IMG/VR virus record: IMGVR_UViG_3300046323_000337
Location: 1-35,458 of that record
Source: a virus
DNA length: 35,458 bases
Direction: 5' to 3' (one strand)
In this document: positions 6,857 to 13,268 of the stretch, one piece after another
Layout of the letters: each line of letters starts with the position of its first letter
Position numbering within the stretch: position 1 is the first letter of the stretch
Made by a program: the position numbers and the translations under genes
Notes under the pieces: generated by a model
Seen by the model: only the letters and a program-made list of their open reading frames with translations
What the model was told of the DNA's origin: nothing
The model's database searches: none

Positions 6857-7570
6857 ATGGGAACTTTATTATCGGTAGCACAGATGTTACCAAATGATTA
6901 CATTGGTTTTACTTTTTTCGTCGGATGTATGGCTATGATGGCTGCATCGGCATTTTTCTTTTTATCATTAAATCAATTTGATAAAAAATGGCGTACTTCG
7001 GTACTGGTTTCAGGATTAATTACATTTATCGCAGCGGTACACTATTTCTACATGAAAGAGTATTGGTCTGCTTTCGGAGAATCTCCAACATTTTTTAGAT
7101 ATGTTGACTGGATTTTAACAGTGCCGTTGATGTGTTTAGAGTTTTTCTTAATCTTAAAAGTTGCAGGAGCTAAAAAAGACCTTTTATACAAAATGATTGG
7201 ACTTTCATTAATCATGCTTGTAACAGGATATTTAGGAGAAACTGTATACGCAACTGAAGCTGCGTTTTGGGGATTAATCTCAGGATTGGCTTATTTTGTT
7301 ATTGTATATGAAATCTGGTTAGGTTCTGCCGCTAAATTGGCAAAAGCAGCTGGAGGAAATATCTTAGCAGCACATAAAATTTTATGCTGGTTCGTATTAG
7401 TAGGTTGGGCAATCTATCCATTAGGTTACATGTTAGGAACTAACGGATGGTACACTCAATTCTTAGGAACTGGAAGTGTTGATATTGCGTATAACATCGC
7501 AGATGCAATTAATAAAATTGGATTTGGATTGGTTATTTATAACTTAGCAGTACAATCACAAGAACAATAA
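6857..7570 (+). CDS. Proteorhodopsin (light-driven proton pump type)
   Basis: 237 residues, seven membrane helices, microbial type-1 rhodopsin. The helix C segment RYVDWILTVPLMCLEF carries Arg81, Asp84 (proton acceptor), Thr88 and Glu95 (proton donor): the DTE set of proton-pumping proteorhodopsins, at the exact spacing of Asp97/Thr101/Glu108 in GPR. His62 matches His75 and Lys220 in the helix G segment DAINKIGFGL is the retinal Schiff-base lysine. Met92 at the spectral tuning site (GPR Leu105) predicts green absorption. With a constant offset of 13, Gly139 falls at GPR Phe152, which could leave the fenestration open for a carotenoid antenna. WAIYPLGYMLG is the usual helix F signature. No residue is missing. 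No carotene dioxygenase gene is seen here, so retinal would come from the host or from elsewhere in the phage genome. It is isolated by a TATA element and hairpin upstream and a strong terminator downstream. Confidence 0.97.
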   Translation: MGTLLSVAQMLPNDYIGFTFFVGCMAMMAASAFFFLSLNQFDKKWRTSVLVSGLITFIAAVHYFYMKEYWSAFGESPTFFRYVDWILTVPLMCLEFFLILKVAGAKKDLLYKMIGLSLIMLVTGYLGETVYATEAAFWGLISGLAYFVIVYEIWLGSAAKLAKAAGGNILAAHKILCWFVLVGWAIYPLGYMLGTNGWYTQFLGTGSVDIAYNIADAINKIGFGLVIYNLAVQSQEQ

Positions 7571-7599
7571 TACATTACAATATATTAATTATTGCGCAG

Positions 7600-7627
7600 A
7601 GAGGACCAATATTGGTCCTCTTTTTTT
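7600..7627 (+). terminator. Strong terminator after proteorhodopsin
   Basis: Perfect palindrome of 11-base arms (AGAGGACCAAT / ATTGGTCCTCT), 7600-7621, followed by a run of T. It isolates the rhodopsin transcript from thymidylate synthase. Confidence 0.9.
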
Positions 7628-7636
7628 GTAAACTTT

Positions 7637-7673
7637 TTAAGTGTATTAGATATAATATTTATATAAAATAATG
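7637..7673 (+). promoter_or_regulatory. Promoter-like AT block before thymidylate synthase
   Basis: GTGTATTAGATATAATATTT then ATATAAAATAATG lies between the terminator and ATG 7676. TATAATATTTATAT could serve as a -7/-10 element. It does not belong clearly to either recurring promoter family. Confidence 0.35.
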
Positions 7674-7675
7674 TA

Positions 7676-8725
7676 ATGAACAAATTAGATAAACAATACA
7701 CAGATCTACTACAAGACATTTTAGATAATGGTGTAAAAAAAGAGGACCGAACAGGAACTGGTACAATTTCAGTTTTTGGAAGACAAATTCGCCATGATAT
7801 GAAGGACGGTTTTCCATTACTTACAACTAAAAAGATGCCGTTCAAAACAATCGTAACGGAGTTACTTTGGTTCTTACGAGGTGATACTAATATTAAATTT
7901 TTAGTTGATAATAACTGTCATATCTGGGATGGTGATGCTTATAAAAATTATGTATCAAAACACAATGAATTAAATCTACTTACATATTCAAAAGACTACT
8001 TTATTAAATATATCAAAACATATGAAAAGTTTGCTAAAGAGTGGGGAGAATTAGGCCCAATTTATGGTGCTCAGTGGAGAAATTGGAATGGTAGAGGAAC
8101 TGACCAAATCCAAAATCTAATCAACGAACTTAAAACAAATCCAGATAGTAGAAGATTGATGGTCAATGCTTGGAATGTTGGAGAATTAGACCAAATGGTT
8201 CTTCCACCTTGTCATTATGGATTTCAAGTTTATACAAGAGAGTTGAGTTATGATGAGAGAAGAGATTGGTGGAATAAAGATGTTGAAAAAGGAAATTATA
8301 GAAGTTTAATATATGATAAAGAAGAATTAGATGAGAATAATGTTCCAACCAAGGCAATCTCTTTAATGTGGAATCAACGAAGTGTCGACACAGCGCTCGG
8401 TTTACCGTTCAATATTGCTTCTTATGCAATATTACTAGAACTTTTAGGTAAAATGGTTAATATGGTTCCAGATCAATTAATCGGTAATTTAGGAGATGTT
8501 CACCTTTATTCAAATCATATTGAAGGTGCTAAAGAACAAATACTTCGAGACAGTTTTAATTTACCTAAATTAAAACTTTCAGATTTAATTGAAACCGATA
8601 TTAGAAAATATGGTACATTCGTCAATGCTAATTTAGATATGTTTATAAGTAGATTAAATTCTTCTGATTTTATTCTTGAAAATTATGAAGCGTATCCAAC
8701 TATTAAATTTCCATTAAGTAATTAA
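7676..8725 (+). CDS. thyA: Thymidylate synthase (ThyA type)
   Basis: 349 residues. Makes dTMP from dUMP with methylene-tetrahydrofolate for phage DNA synthesis. Signatures: DRTGTGT at 24-30, GPIYGAQWR near 127-135, the Arg pair SRR near 158-160 for dUMP phosphate, PPCHYGFQVY with catalytic Cys179, and LMWNQRSVDTALGLPFNIASYA followed by GDVHLYSNH. All active-site motifs are intact. The protein is about 85 residues longer than a standard ThyA. Extra sequence lies around residues 90-120 (as in L. casei-type enzymes) and after QVYTREL (residues about 190-225), where a charged WWNKDVEKGNY-containing insertion precedes the conserved WNQRS strand. First gene of a group with a cupin and a small membrane protein. 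Confidence 0.96.
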   Translation: MNKLDKQYTDLLQDILDNGVKKEDRTGTGTISVFGRQIRHDMKDGFPLLTTKKMPFKTIVTELLWFLRGDTNIKFLVDNNCHIWDGDAYKNYVSKHNELNLLTYSKDYFIKYIKTYEKFAKEWGELGPIYGAQWRNWNGRGTDQIQNLINELKTNPDSRRLMVNAWNVGELDQMVLPPCHYGFQVYTRELSYDERRDWWNKDVEKGNYRSLIYDKEELDENNVPTKAISLMWNQRSVDTALGLPFNIASYAILLELLGKMVNMVPDQLIGNLGDVHLYSNHIEGAKEQILRDSFNLPKLKLSDLIETDIRKYGTFVNANLDMFISRLNSSDFILENYEAYPTIKFPLSN

Positions 8726-8726
8726 T

Positions 8727-9065
8727 ATGATAGAAACTAGACCATGGGGAACTTACGAAGTTCTTTTAGATGAAAAAAATGTAAAAGTTAAAAGAATTGT
8801 AGTTAATCCTAAACAAAGATTATCATATCAATATCATAACATGAGACAAGAGCATTGGACTGTTGTAGAAGGTACTCTAACTATTGTTTTAGATGATTAT
8901 AAACACACGAGATCGGTTAGCGAATCAATTCATATTCCACTGAATGCTCATCATAGAGCTTGGAATGAAACTAATGATCCAGTTACATTTATAGAAGTTC
9001 AAACTGGAACTTATTTTGGAGAAGATGACATTATTAGATTAGAAGATGATTATTTAAGAAATTAA
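8727..9065 (+). CDS. Cupin, mannose-6-phosphate isomerase type II-like
   Basis: 112 residues, the single cupin domain found as the C-terminal part of bifunctional GDP-mannose pyrophosphorylase/phosphomannose isomerase (ManC). RPWGTYEVLLD, the metal-site segment LSYQYHNMRQEHWTVVEGT (His37, Glu42, His43) and IPLNAHHRAWN (His75, His76) match it. It starts one base after the thyA stop. A sugar isomerase role in surface or DNA glycan metabolism is possible; single-domain relatives are often of unknown substrate. Confidence 0.8.
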   Translation: MIETRPWGTYEVLLDEKNVKVKRIVVNPKQRLSYQYHNMRQEHWTVVEGTLTIVLDDYKHTRSVSESIHIPLNAHHRAWNETNDPVTFIEVQTGTYFGEDDIIRLEDDYLRN

Positions 9066-9067
9066 AC

Positions 9068-9283
9068 ATGATACAAATATTAGGTTACACAGCAACATTT
9101 ATTACAGGACTTTCATTTATGATGAAAGATCTTAAAACATTAAGATTGGTAAATGCATTAGGATGCTTAGTTTGGATAGTTTACGGAGCTTGGTTAGATA
9201 GCGTGCCGATTATTATGACAAATGTTGGTATCTTTGGTATTCATTTTAGTAAACTTTTAAAAGAAGCATATTTAAAAGCTTAA
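9068..9283 (+). CDS. Small membrane protein, YgjV/PQ-loop-like
   Basis: 71 residues with three hydrophobic segments (about 3-18, 28-46, 48-63). The pattern of FITGLSFMMKDLKTLRLVNALG followed by VWIVYGAW resembles YgjV-type and PQ-loop small membrane proteins. It begins two bases after the cupin stop, so it is co-translated with it. Substrate unknown. Confidence 0.6.
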   Translation: MIQILGYTATFITGLSFMMKDLKTLRLVNALGCLVWIVYGAWLDSVPIIMTNVGIFGIHFSKLLKEAYLKA

Positions 9284-9296
9284 AATAATTTAAAAA

Positions 9297-9360
9297 TAAT
9301 TGCTTAAATATTTTTTTATGTCAATAATTAGTTGTATATTTACTATATAATTAAAAACAT
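9297..9360 (+). promoter_or_regulatory. Long-type promoter block, copy 3
   Basis: AATTGCTTAAATATTTTTTT, then ATGTCAATAATTAGTT, then GTATATTTACTATATAATTA. It ends six bases before ATG 9366 and is almost identical to copy 1 over the first 30 bases. Confidence 0.65.
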
Positions 9361-9365
9361 AAAGT

Positions 9366-9773
9366 ATGAATATTATTAAGAGAACTTATTTAAAATTAAA
9401 AGTCAAGTACAAAAACAGAAATGTTAAACCGCTTGATGATGAGCAGAAACTGTTACATGAAATTGTAACTAAGATGTGTTCTAAACATGATTCTAAATTT
9501 TTAATGACGCCTATTGAAGTACATCATAATAGGTATTACATTGAAAATAGGGCTAATGAGTATTTTATCGTTTTAAGCAATGAATCTATCAAAATCACAA
9601 ACCACAAATTTTATCTTGTTCGTCAATTCCACAGTGAACAAATGAAACCTCTCATCGATAAAGTTCGTCGCAGAATTGAAAATGATAGATTTAAAATGGA
9701 AAAGGAAATGTTTAAAAATGAATTAGATCTTTTAAGAAACATTTCACAAAGTTTAGATACAACAATAAAATAA
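9366..9773 (+). CDS. Hypothetical basic protein
   Basis: 135 residues, basic N-terminus (KRTYLKLKVKYKNRN), a probable beta-rich middle, and a C-terminal amphipathic helix from residue 90 (DKVRRRIENDRFKMEKEM) that may form a coiled coil. First gene behind promoter copy 3, five bases before the guanylate-kinase-like gene. Function unknown. Confidence 0.65.
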   Translation: MNIIKRTYLKLKVKYKNRNVKPLDDEQKLLHEIVTKMCSKHDSKFLMTPIEVHHNRYYIENRANEYFIVLSNESIKITNHKFYLVRQFHSEQMKPLIDKVRRRIENDRFKMEKEMFKNELDLLRNISQSLDTTIK

Positions 9774-9778
9774 CTTAT

Positions 9779-10252
9779 ATGAAAATAGTTTTATTAGGCA
9801 AAGGTGCCGCAGGAAAAGATTATCTTAGAAAACGTTTTATAGAAAGAGGTGCAAAATACGGCGTTAGTTGTACTTCTAGACAACCTCGAGAAGGCGAAGT
9901 TGATGGTAAAGATTATTTCTTTATTAGTAGAGAAGAATTTGAGAAAAAGATTGCAAACAATGAATTTGTAGAATATCAAGAATTTAATGGTTGGTATTAT
10001 GGCATGACCAAAGACGTTTTTGAAGATTGTGATGCTATGATCTTAAACGTAGAAGGATTAGCTTTATTATCTCCAGAATCAAGAGCAAAATGTTTCGTAA
10101 TTTACTTAGATATTGACAAAGAGACTAGATTACAAAGATTAAGTGAAAGAAATGATAATCAAGACTCAATCGAAAGAAGAATACAAGCAGATGATAATCA
10201 GTTTATTGGATTTACAGATTATGATTTAAAGATTACAAATCCAGATTTTTAA
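9779..10252 (+). CDS. Guanylate kinase-like nucleotide kinase
   Basis: 157 residues. P-loop GKGAAGKD at 7-14 ends in Lys13-Asp14 rather than GKS/T, a variant also seen in the T4 gp1-type deoxynucleotide kinase. The next segments, SCTSRQPREGEVDGKDYFFI then EFEKKIANNEFVEYQEFNGWYYG, are the guanylate-kinase NMP-binding region (Arg, Glu and Tyr contacts to GMP), and FVIYLDIDKETRLQRLSERN is the lid. It is shorter than cellular Gmk (about 200). Likely role: phosphorylation of (d)GMP for phage nucleotide pools, alongside thymidylate synthase. Loss of activity through the Asp in the P-loop is possible but not expected. Confidence 0.8.
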   Translation: MKIVLLGKGAAGKDYLRKRFIERGAKYGVSCTSRQPREGEVDGKDYFFISREEFEKKIANNEFVEYQEFNGWYYGMTKDVFEDCDAMILNVEGLALLSPESRAKCFVIYLDIDKETRLQRLSERNDNQDSIERRIQADDNQFIGFTDYDLKITNPDF

Positions 10253-10253
10253 A

Positions 10254-10281
10254 AAAAAGTTTAAAAAAAGTGAAACTTTTT
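10254..10281 (+). terminator. Hairpin after the guanylate kinase-like gene
   Basis: AAAAAGTTT (10254-10262) pairs with AAACTTTTT (10273-10281) around a 10-base loop. It is a weak A/T stem with its T run inside the arm, and lies directly in front of the next promoter. Confidence 0.5.
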
Positions 10282-10284
10282 GAA

Positions 10285-10315
10285 TATATTGGGTATATAT
10301 AGTATAATTAAAATT
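10285..10315 (+). promoter_or_regulatory. Promoter block before the 35-codon gene
   Basis: ATATTGGGTATATATAGTAT then AATTAAAATTAAAAC. It shares GTATAT and AATTAAAA with the long-type blocks, while TATATATAG resembles the short TATA type. The upstream part is replaced by a hairpin. Confidence 0.45.
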
Positions 10316-10324
10316 AAAACAACA

Positions 10325-10432
10325 ATGAAACAGCAAGGGCTACATATTATAGAGAATAATTATCAGTTTAGTAATAAACCGATGGTATGTGATCGCATGC
10401 AGGGGCTCAATGTTAATTGTAATATGAATTAG
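10325..10432 (+). CDS. 35-residue peptide or leader ORF
   Basis: ATG 10325 to TAG 10432. MKQQGLHIIENNYQFSNK is the first half and two cysteines follow. The unit is self-contained, with a promoter 10 bases upstream and a strong terminator 32 bases downstream. That suggests either a small protein or a short regulatory RNA of about 170 bases that happens to hold an ORF. I recognise no family. Confidence 0.4.
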   Translation: MKQQGLHIIENNYQFSNKPMVCDRMQGLNVNCNMN

Positions 10433-10463
10433 TAAGTTATATTCATACAAGATTTTAAAAAGG

Positions 10464-10487
10464 AGCCCGATTTTATCGGGCTTTTTT
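10464..10487 (+). terminator. Rho-independent terminator
   Basis: Stem AGCCCGAT/ATCGGGCT with loop TTT and a run of six T. It ends the 35-codon unit just before the tRNA array. Confidence 0.9.
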
Positions 10488-10499
10488 ATTTTATAATAA

Positions 10500-10575
10500 C
10501 TGGTAGTAGAGGAGTCAGGTTTATCTCGCTGGCCTTGGACGCTAGAGCACGCAAGTTCGAATCTTGCCTACCAGA
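10500..10575 (+). tRNA. tRNA-Pro(UGG)
   Basis: Acceptor CTGGTAG/CTACCAG with discriminator A. Anticodon stem CTGGC/GCTAG (one G-U) has loop CTTGGAC, anticodon TGG. T arm GCAAG-TTCGAAT-CTTGC is perfect. Confidence 0.9.
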
Positions 10576-10607
10576 CAAAAAATGGTTCTTTGACATATTG
10601 GTAAAAT

Positions 10608-10677
10608 GTATAAGTTGGTCTTGGAGGCCAGTGGGACTGCAAATCTCACGGAGTTGGTTCGATTCCGACCTTATACT
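10608..10677 (+). tRNA. tRNA-Cys(GCA)
   Basis: Acceptor GTATAAG/CTTATAC with discriminator T. Anticodon stem TGGGA/TCTCA has loop CTGCAAA, anticodon GCA. T arm GTTGG-TTCGATT-CCGAC. Short (70 bases) with a reduced D arm. Confidence 0.85.
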
Positions 10678-10685
10678 CTAAAGGG

Positions 10686-10772
10686 CCTTTGGTATAGCTG
10701 GTGCGTACGCTAGTCTGAAGAACTAGAGGACAAGGTTCGAATCCTGTAGAAAGCACAGCGGCGCCCAAAGGA
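10686..10772 (+). tRNA. tRNA-Phe(GAA)-like, atypical
   Basis: Anticodon stem CTAGT/ACTAG has loop CTGAAGA, anticodon GAA. CCTTTGG (10686-10692, followed by the usual TA) pairs perfectly with CCAAAGG (10765-10771) and discriminator A, but about 17 bases separate the T arm from this 3' strand. The T arm (TTCGAAT loop) has a bulge, and the D stem competes with the anticodon stem for bases. Either a damaged tRNA, a processed precursor, or a tRNA with an insertion. Confidence 0.5.
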
Positions 10773-10850
10773 CGCATGCACTGGTCAGAGATTTATTCTT
10801 GCAAACTCAATACCTAAAGTTGAGCGGCCAATCTACGGGATTGGCTTTAT
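10773..10850 (+). other. Spacer with two small hairpins between tRNA-Phe-like and tRNA-Leu
   Basis: No ORF and no T-loop motif. CTCAA/TTGAG forms a 5-base stem with a 9-base loop. GCCAATC/GATTGGC forms a 7-base stem around TACGG, followed by TTTAT. The second stem is nearly the same as the terminator at 4471, so this may be a weak terminator or a relic of it. Confidence 0.35.
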
Positions 10851-10931
10851 AGCCTAGTGACGTAATGGTAACCGTGCTGGTCTTAGAAACCAGTGTCGAA
10901 AGACGTGAGAGTTCGAGTCTCTCCTAGGTTA
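10851..10931 (+). tRNA. tRNA-Leu(UAG)
   Basis: Type II. Acceptor AGCCTAG/CTAGGTT (one G-U), discriminator A. Anticodon stem CTGGT/ACCAG has loop CTTAGAA, anticodon TAG. Variable arm GTC-GAAA-GAC. T loop TTCGAGT. Second leucine isoacceptor in the window. Confidence 0.9.
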
Positions 10932-10940
10932 CAATTATAT

Positions 10941-11014
10941 GGTGGTTATAGTGTTAATGGTTAGCACGTCAGATTGTGATTCTGCTAGTATGGGTTCGAG
11001 CCCCATTAATCACC
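10941..11014 (+). tRNA. tRNA-His(GUG)
   Basis: The first base is the encoded extra G-1, opposite discriminator C73. The acceptor proper is GTGGTTA/TAATCAC. Anticodon loop TTGTGAT, anticodon GTG. T arm ATGGG-TTCGAGC-CCCAT. G-1 is encoded as in other bacteria, so the Thg1-like protein of this phage is not needed to add it. Confidence 0.9.
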
Positions 11015-11032
11015 CTGCGAACCTTTTTGCCA

Positions 11033-11081
11033 CTTTCCATGGATATATAGATTATAAAAACATCTAAATATCCATGGAAAG
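11033..11081 (+). promoter_or_regulatory. Start-codon stem-loop of the homing endonuclease, with TATA element in the loop
   Basis: CTTTCCATGGATAT (11033-11046) is the exact inverted repeat of ATATCCATGGAAAG (11068-11081), a 14-base stem. The start codon ATG 11074 is in the right arm. The loop holds ATAGATTATAAAAACATC, a TATA-type element whose start site would fall near 11067, after the left arm. Transcripts from upstream would fold and hide the start; transcripts from the inner promoter would not. Confidence 0.6.
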
Positions 11082-11730
11082 AGCATCAAGAAGAAAATAT
11101 CATTACATTTATAAAACAACATGTATTATTAATAAAAGGTTTTATATTGGAATGCATTCAACAGACAACATAGAAGATGGTTATGTTGGTTCAGGTAAAA
11201 GACTTTGGCATTCAATTAATAAACATGGTAAAGAAAATCATATTTGCGAAATATTAGAATTCTTACCTGACAGAAATTCTTTAAAGGCTAGAGAAAAAGA
11301 AATAGTTGATGCGGAATTGATAAATGAAGAATTATGCATGAATCTCATGTTAGGTGGTGAAGGTGGATGGGATCAATATAATACAGATGGTATATTACAG
11401 AGTAAAAGAGGTATAAAAGGTAATTCTAAAATGAAACAATTAAGAGAAACTGATGAAAATTGGCGAAATAATTTTTCAAAAAAAGTATCTAATGGAAATC
11501 TTTTAGCATATAAAGAAGGTAGAAGAAAATTAGGTGAATTTTGTAATTGGTCTGGTAAAACACATTCAGAAGAAACTAAAAGAAAAATTGGCAAAGCTAA
11601 TTCTTCTAAACAAAAAGGAGAAAACAATTCTCAGTATGGAAAATGCTGGATAACAAACGGTATTGAGAGTAAGAAAATACACAAAGGAGACTTAATTCCA
11701 GAAGGTTGGAAGTTAGGGCGTAAAATGTAA
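11074..11730 (+). CDS. GIY-YIG homing endonuclease (NUMOD3-containing)
   Basis: 218 residues. The GIY-YIG domain covers residues 1-95: YIYK at 11-14 and FYIG at 23-26 are the two signature strands, followed by GSGKRLWHSINKHG and a conserved Glu in LKAREKEIVD. A NUMOD3-like DNA-binding motif, SGKTHSEETKRKIGKANS, lies near 164-181, followed by GENNSQYGKCWITNG. It sits between tRNA-His and tRNA-Ser, a usual place for free-standing endonucleases. It most likely cuts phage genomes lacking the insertion to spread itself. Start ATG 11074 lies in a regulatory stem-loop. Confidence 0.9.
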   Translation: MERASRRKYHYIYKTTCIINKRFYIGMHSTDNIEDGYVGSGKRLWHSINKHGKENHICEILEFLPDRNSLKAREKEIVDAELINEELCMNLMLGGEGGWDQYNTDGILQSKRGIKGNSKMKQLRETDENWRNNFSKKVSNGNLLAYKEGRRKLGEFCNWSGKTHSEETKRKIGKANSSKQKGENNSQYGKCWITNGIESKKIHKGDLIPEGWKLGRKM

Positions 11731-11732
11731 TT

Positions 11733-11817
11733 GGAAGTTTGTCAGAGTGGTCTATTGTGCATCTTTGCTAAAGATGTGGACTTCACGGTCCCACAGGTTC
11801 GAATCCTGTAGCTTCCG
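11733..11817 (+). tRNA. tRNA-Ser(GCU)
   Basis: Type II. Acceptor GGAAGTT/AGCTTCC with discriminator G. Anticodon stem CATCT/AGATG has loop TTGCTAA, anticodon GCT. Long variable arm; T loop TTCGAAT. It begins two bases after the endonuclease stop and ends two bases before the stop of the minus-strand gene. Confidence 0.93.
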
Positions 11818-11818
11818 C

Positions 11819-12649
11819 TTAAACAGTTGTAATTGAAATTGAAATTGGATCACTAGTATTAAAATCAGAAGTAGCAGCTGAAAGTACAGTTAATGAACCT
11901 AAAGGTGAAGCGCCTACGTTTGGACCACCGGTTCCAAATTGTGAATCGTAAAAGTAAGGAGTACTAGGACCAACATTAGTATGGTTAAATGCTTGATTTG
12001 TAAAATTATATGTTACTGAATTACTGCCTTGTGTTAATGTTAATGTACCAGTGTTGCCGATTAATTGATCTAAAACAGATGATCTATCATTACCGTTAGT
12101 ATCACTTGCATTAATGTATAATTGATATTTGTAATTTGAATCTTCTGTTCCAACTAAATTAGGATTAGTAATACCAAAACCTGGTCCAGCTATCTGCGGA
12201 TGCGCTGGAAATGTAATATCACCATTGTTTTGTGCTGGTGCATATTCAGCAGCTAATTTATAATCACCAAGATTGAATGAGTTTCCACTAGAAGATGAGG
12301 TAACCCAAGAGGTCCAATAGCCATTATCATTTAACCATGTTTTAGCAGCATTACCTGTTGTAAAATTTTGATTAAACATATTATTAGCTAATTCAATGAA
12401 TGAAGCCTCTGTTTTTGAATCAGATCTTCTAAAGCCTAAATAAGCAATCGTTTCATCACCACCGATGTGCAAACCTTCTGGATCTGGTTTAGTTATAACA
12501 TAACCTAAATCTTCATCTGGACCGTTCCACCATTTTAATGATGAATTTTGAAAGCCAGAATCAGGAGTTCCAAAAGAGATATTACCAATCTTTTGAGTGC
12601 CTGATATATTAGAACCAGGATTATATGCAAATGGTGTATTAGTAGACAT
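11819..12649 (-). CDS. Virion-like structural or adhesion protein
   Basis: 276 residues from ATG at 12649. I reject the longer frame to 12826 because it runs antisense through the HAD gene and its promoter. The protein is rich in Gly, Asn, Ser and Thr and low in Lys, as phage surface proteins are. Near the N-terminus, SGTQKIGNISFGTP and KWWNGPDEDLGYVI are repeated themes in tail-associated proteins of Bacteroidota phages. The C-terminal third is beta-rich (LTLTQGSNSVTYNF). It is the only large structural gene on the minus strand and has a TATA-type element in front on that strand. Tail fibre or decoration role inferred from composition. Confidence 0.65.
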   Translation of the reverse strand: MSTNTPFAYNPGSNISGTQKIGNISFGTPDSGFQNSSLKWWNGPDEDLGYVITKPDPEGLHIGGDETIAYLGFRRSDSKTEASFIELANNMFNQNFTTGNAAKTWLNDNGYWTSWVTSSSSGNSFNLGDYKLAAEYAPAQNNGDITFPAHPQIAGPGFGITNPNLVGTEDSNYKYQLYINASDTNGNDRSSVLDQLIGNTGTLTLTQGSNSVTYNFTNQAFNHTNVGPSTPYFYDSQFGTGGPNVGASPLGSLTVLSAATSDFNTSDPISISITTV

Positions 12650-12660
12650 ATTTAGTGATT

Positions 12661-12680
12661 TTTTTGATAGACTATATATC
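12661..12680 (-). promoter_or_regulatory. TATA-type (late-like) promoter element, minus strand
   Basis: The minus strand reads GATATATAGTCTATCAAAAA, matching the element at 19364-19383 in 18 of 20 positions. It lies 11 bases upstream of ATG 12649 on the minus strand. Confidence 0.55.
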
Positions 12681-12721
12681 TTGATGAAACAATTGACGCA
12701 TAAGATTATAAAATATATAAT

Positions 12722-13264
12722 ATGAAAAAGAAAGTAATTTTTATTGATGTAGATGGTCCATTGGCTTGGGCAACATGGGATGATGGTAAAGTTACTATCA
12801 GAGAAGGATCGCATTTTGAATTTCAAATTCCATACCCTTGGGTTAAAGAAGATTGTGAAGCTTTACAAAAAATATGTGATGAAACTGATGCAGAATTAGT
12901 TATTAGTTCAGATTGGAAAATGCATTTTAGCTTTATTCAATTAAAGCACATATTTCAGTACTATGGAATCACAGCTAATATCATTGATATTACGACTCAT
13001 CAAAATGCATATCAAACAGGTGCATGGCATAAAATGAGTAAGCCTTCGATTGATTTTGAAAGAGCAACACAAATTTTAAAATGGGTCAAAGATAATAAGG
13101 TTTCAAATTGGATCGCAATCGATGATTTAAATTTAAGTGAAGCTTTTAAATGGATGACACCTCGAGAGCCAATGTGGAGACACGTTCAAGTTGATGGAGA
13201 TCATGGATATGGCGGTAGACTTAGAGACAAAGTCAATGAATGTATTAAAAAGTTAGAAAGATAA
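12722..13264 (+). CDS. HAD-family protein of the Swiss-army-knife RNA repair type
   Basis: 180 residues. VIFIDVDGPL gives HAD motif I with Asp9 and Asp11. ELVISSDWK at 58-66 is motif II with a conserved W-K that is typical of the HAD domain found in Swiss-army-knife RNA repair proteins. WIAIDDLN at 130-137 supplies motif IV acidic residues Asp134/Asp135. Expected chemistry: phosphoryl transfer or phosphatase action, perhaps on RNA ends. Divergent from the minus-strand structural gene and directly followed by a tRNA run. With the RNA ligase and Thg1-like genes it suggests end processing before ligation. A free nucleotide phosphatase is the main alternative. Confidence 0.65.
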   Translation: MKKKVIFIDVDGPLAWATWDDGKVTIREGSHFEFQIPYPWVKEDCEALQKICDETDAELVISSDWKMHFSFIQLKHIFQYYGITANIIDITTHQNAYQTGAWHKMSKPSIDFERATQILKWVKDNKVSNWIAIDDLNLSEAFKWMTPREPMWRHVQVDGDHGYGGRLRDKVNECIKKLER

Positions 13265-13268
13265 CAAT

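Noticed and set aside
6857-7570. Sodium-pumping (NDQ) or chloride-pumping rhodopsin
   Set aside because: Helix C has Asp84/Thr88/Glu95, the proton pump set, not Asn-Asp-Gln or a chloride-type motif.
10941-11014. Idea that phage tRNA-His lacks the extra 5' G and needs the Thg1-like protein
   Set aside because: With U8 and A9 as anchors, the acceptor is GTGGTTA/TAATCAC and the preceding G at 10941 is the encoded G-1 facing C73.
12650-12826. Upstream extension of the minus-strand structural ORF
   Set aside because: It lies antisense to the HAD gene, contains the promoter-like element and gives an unlikely hydrophobic N-terminus; ATG 12649 gives a standard start.
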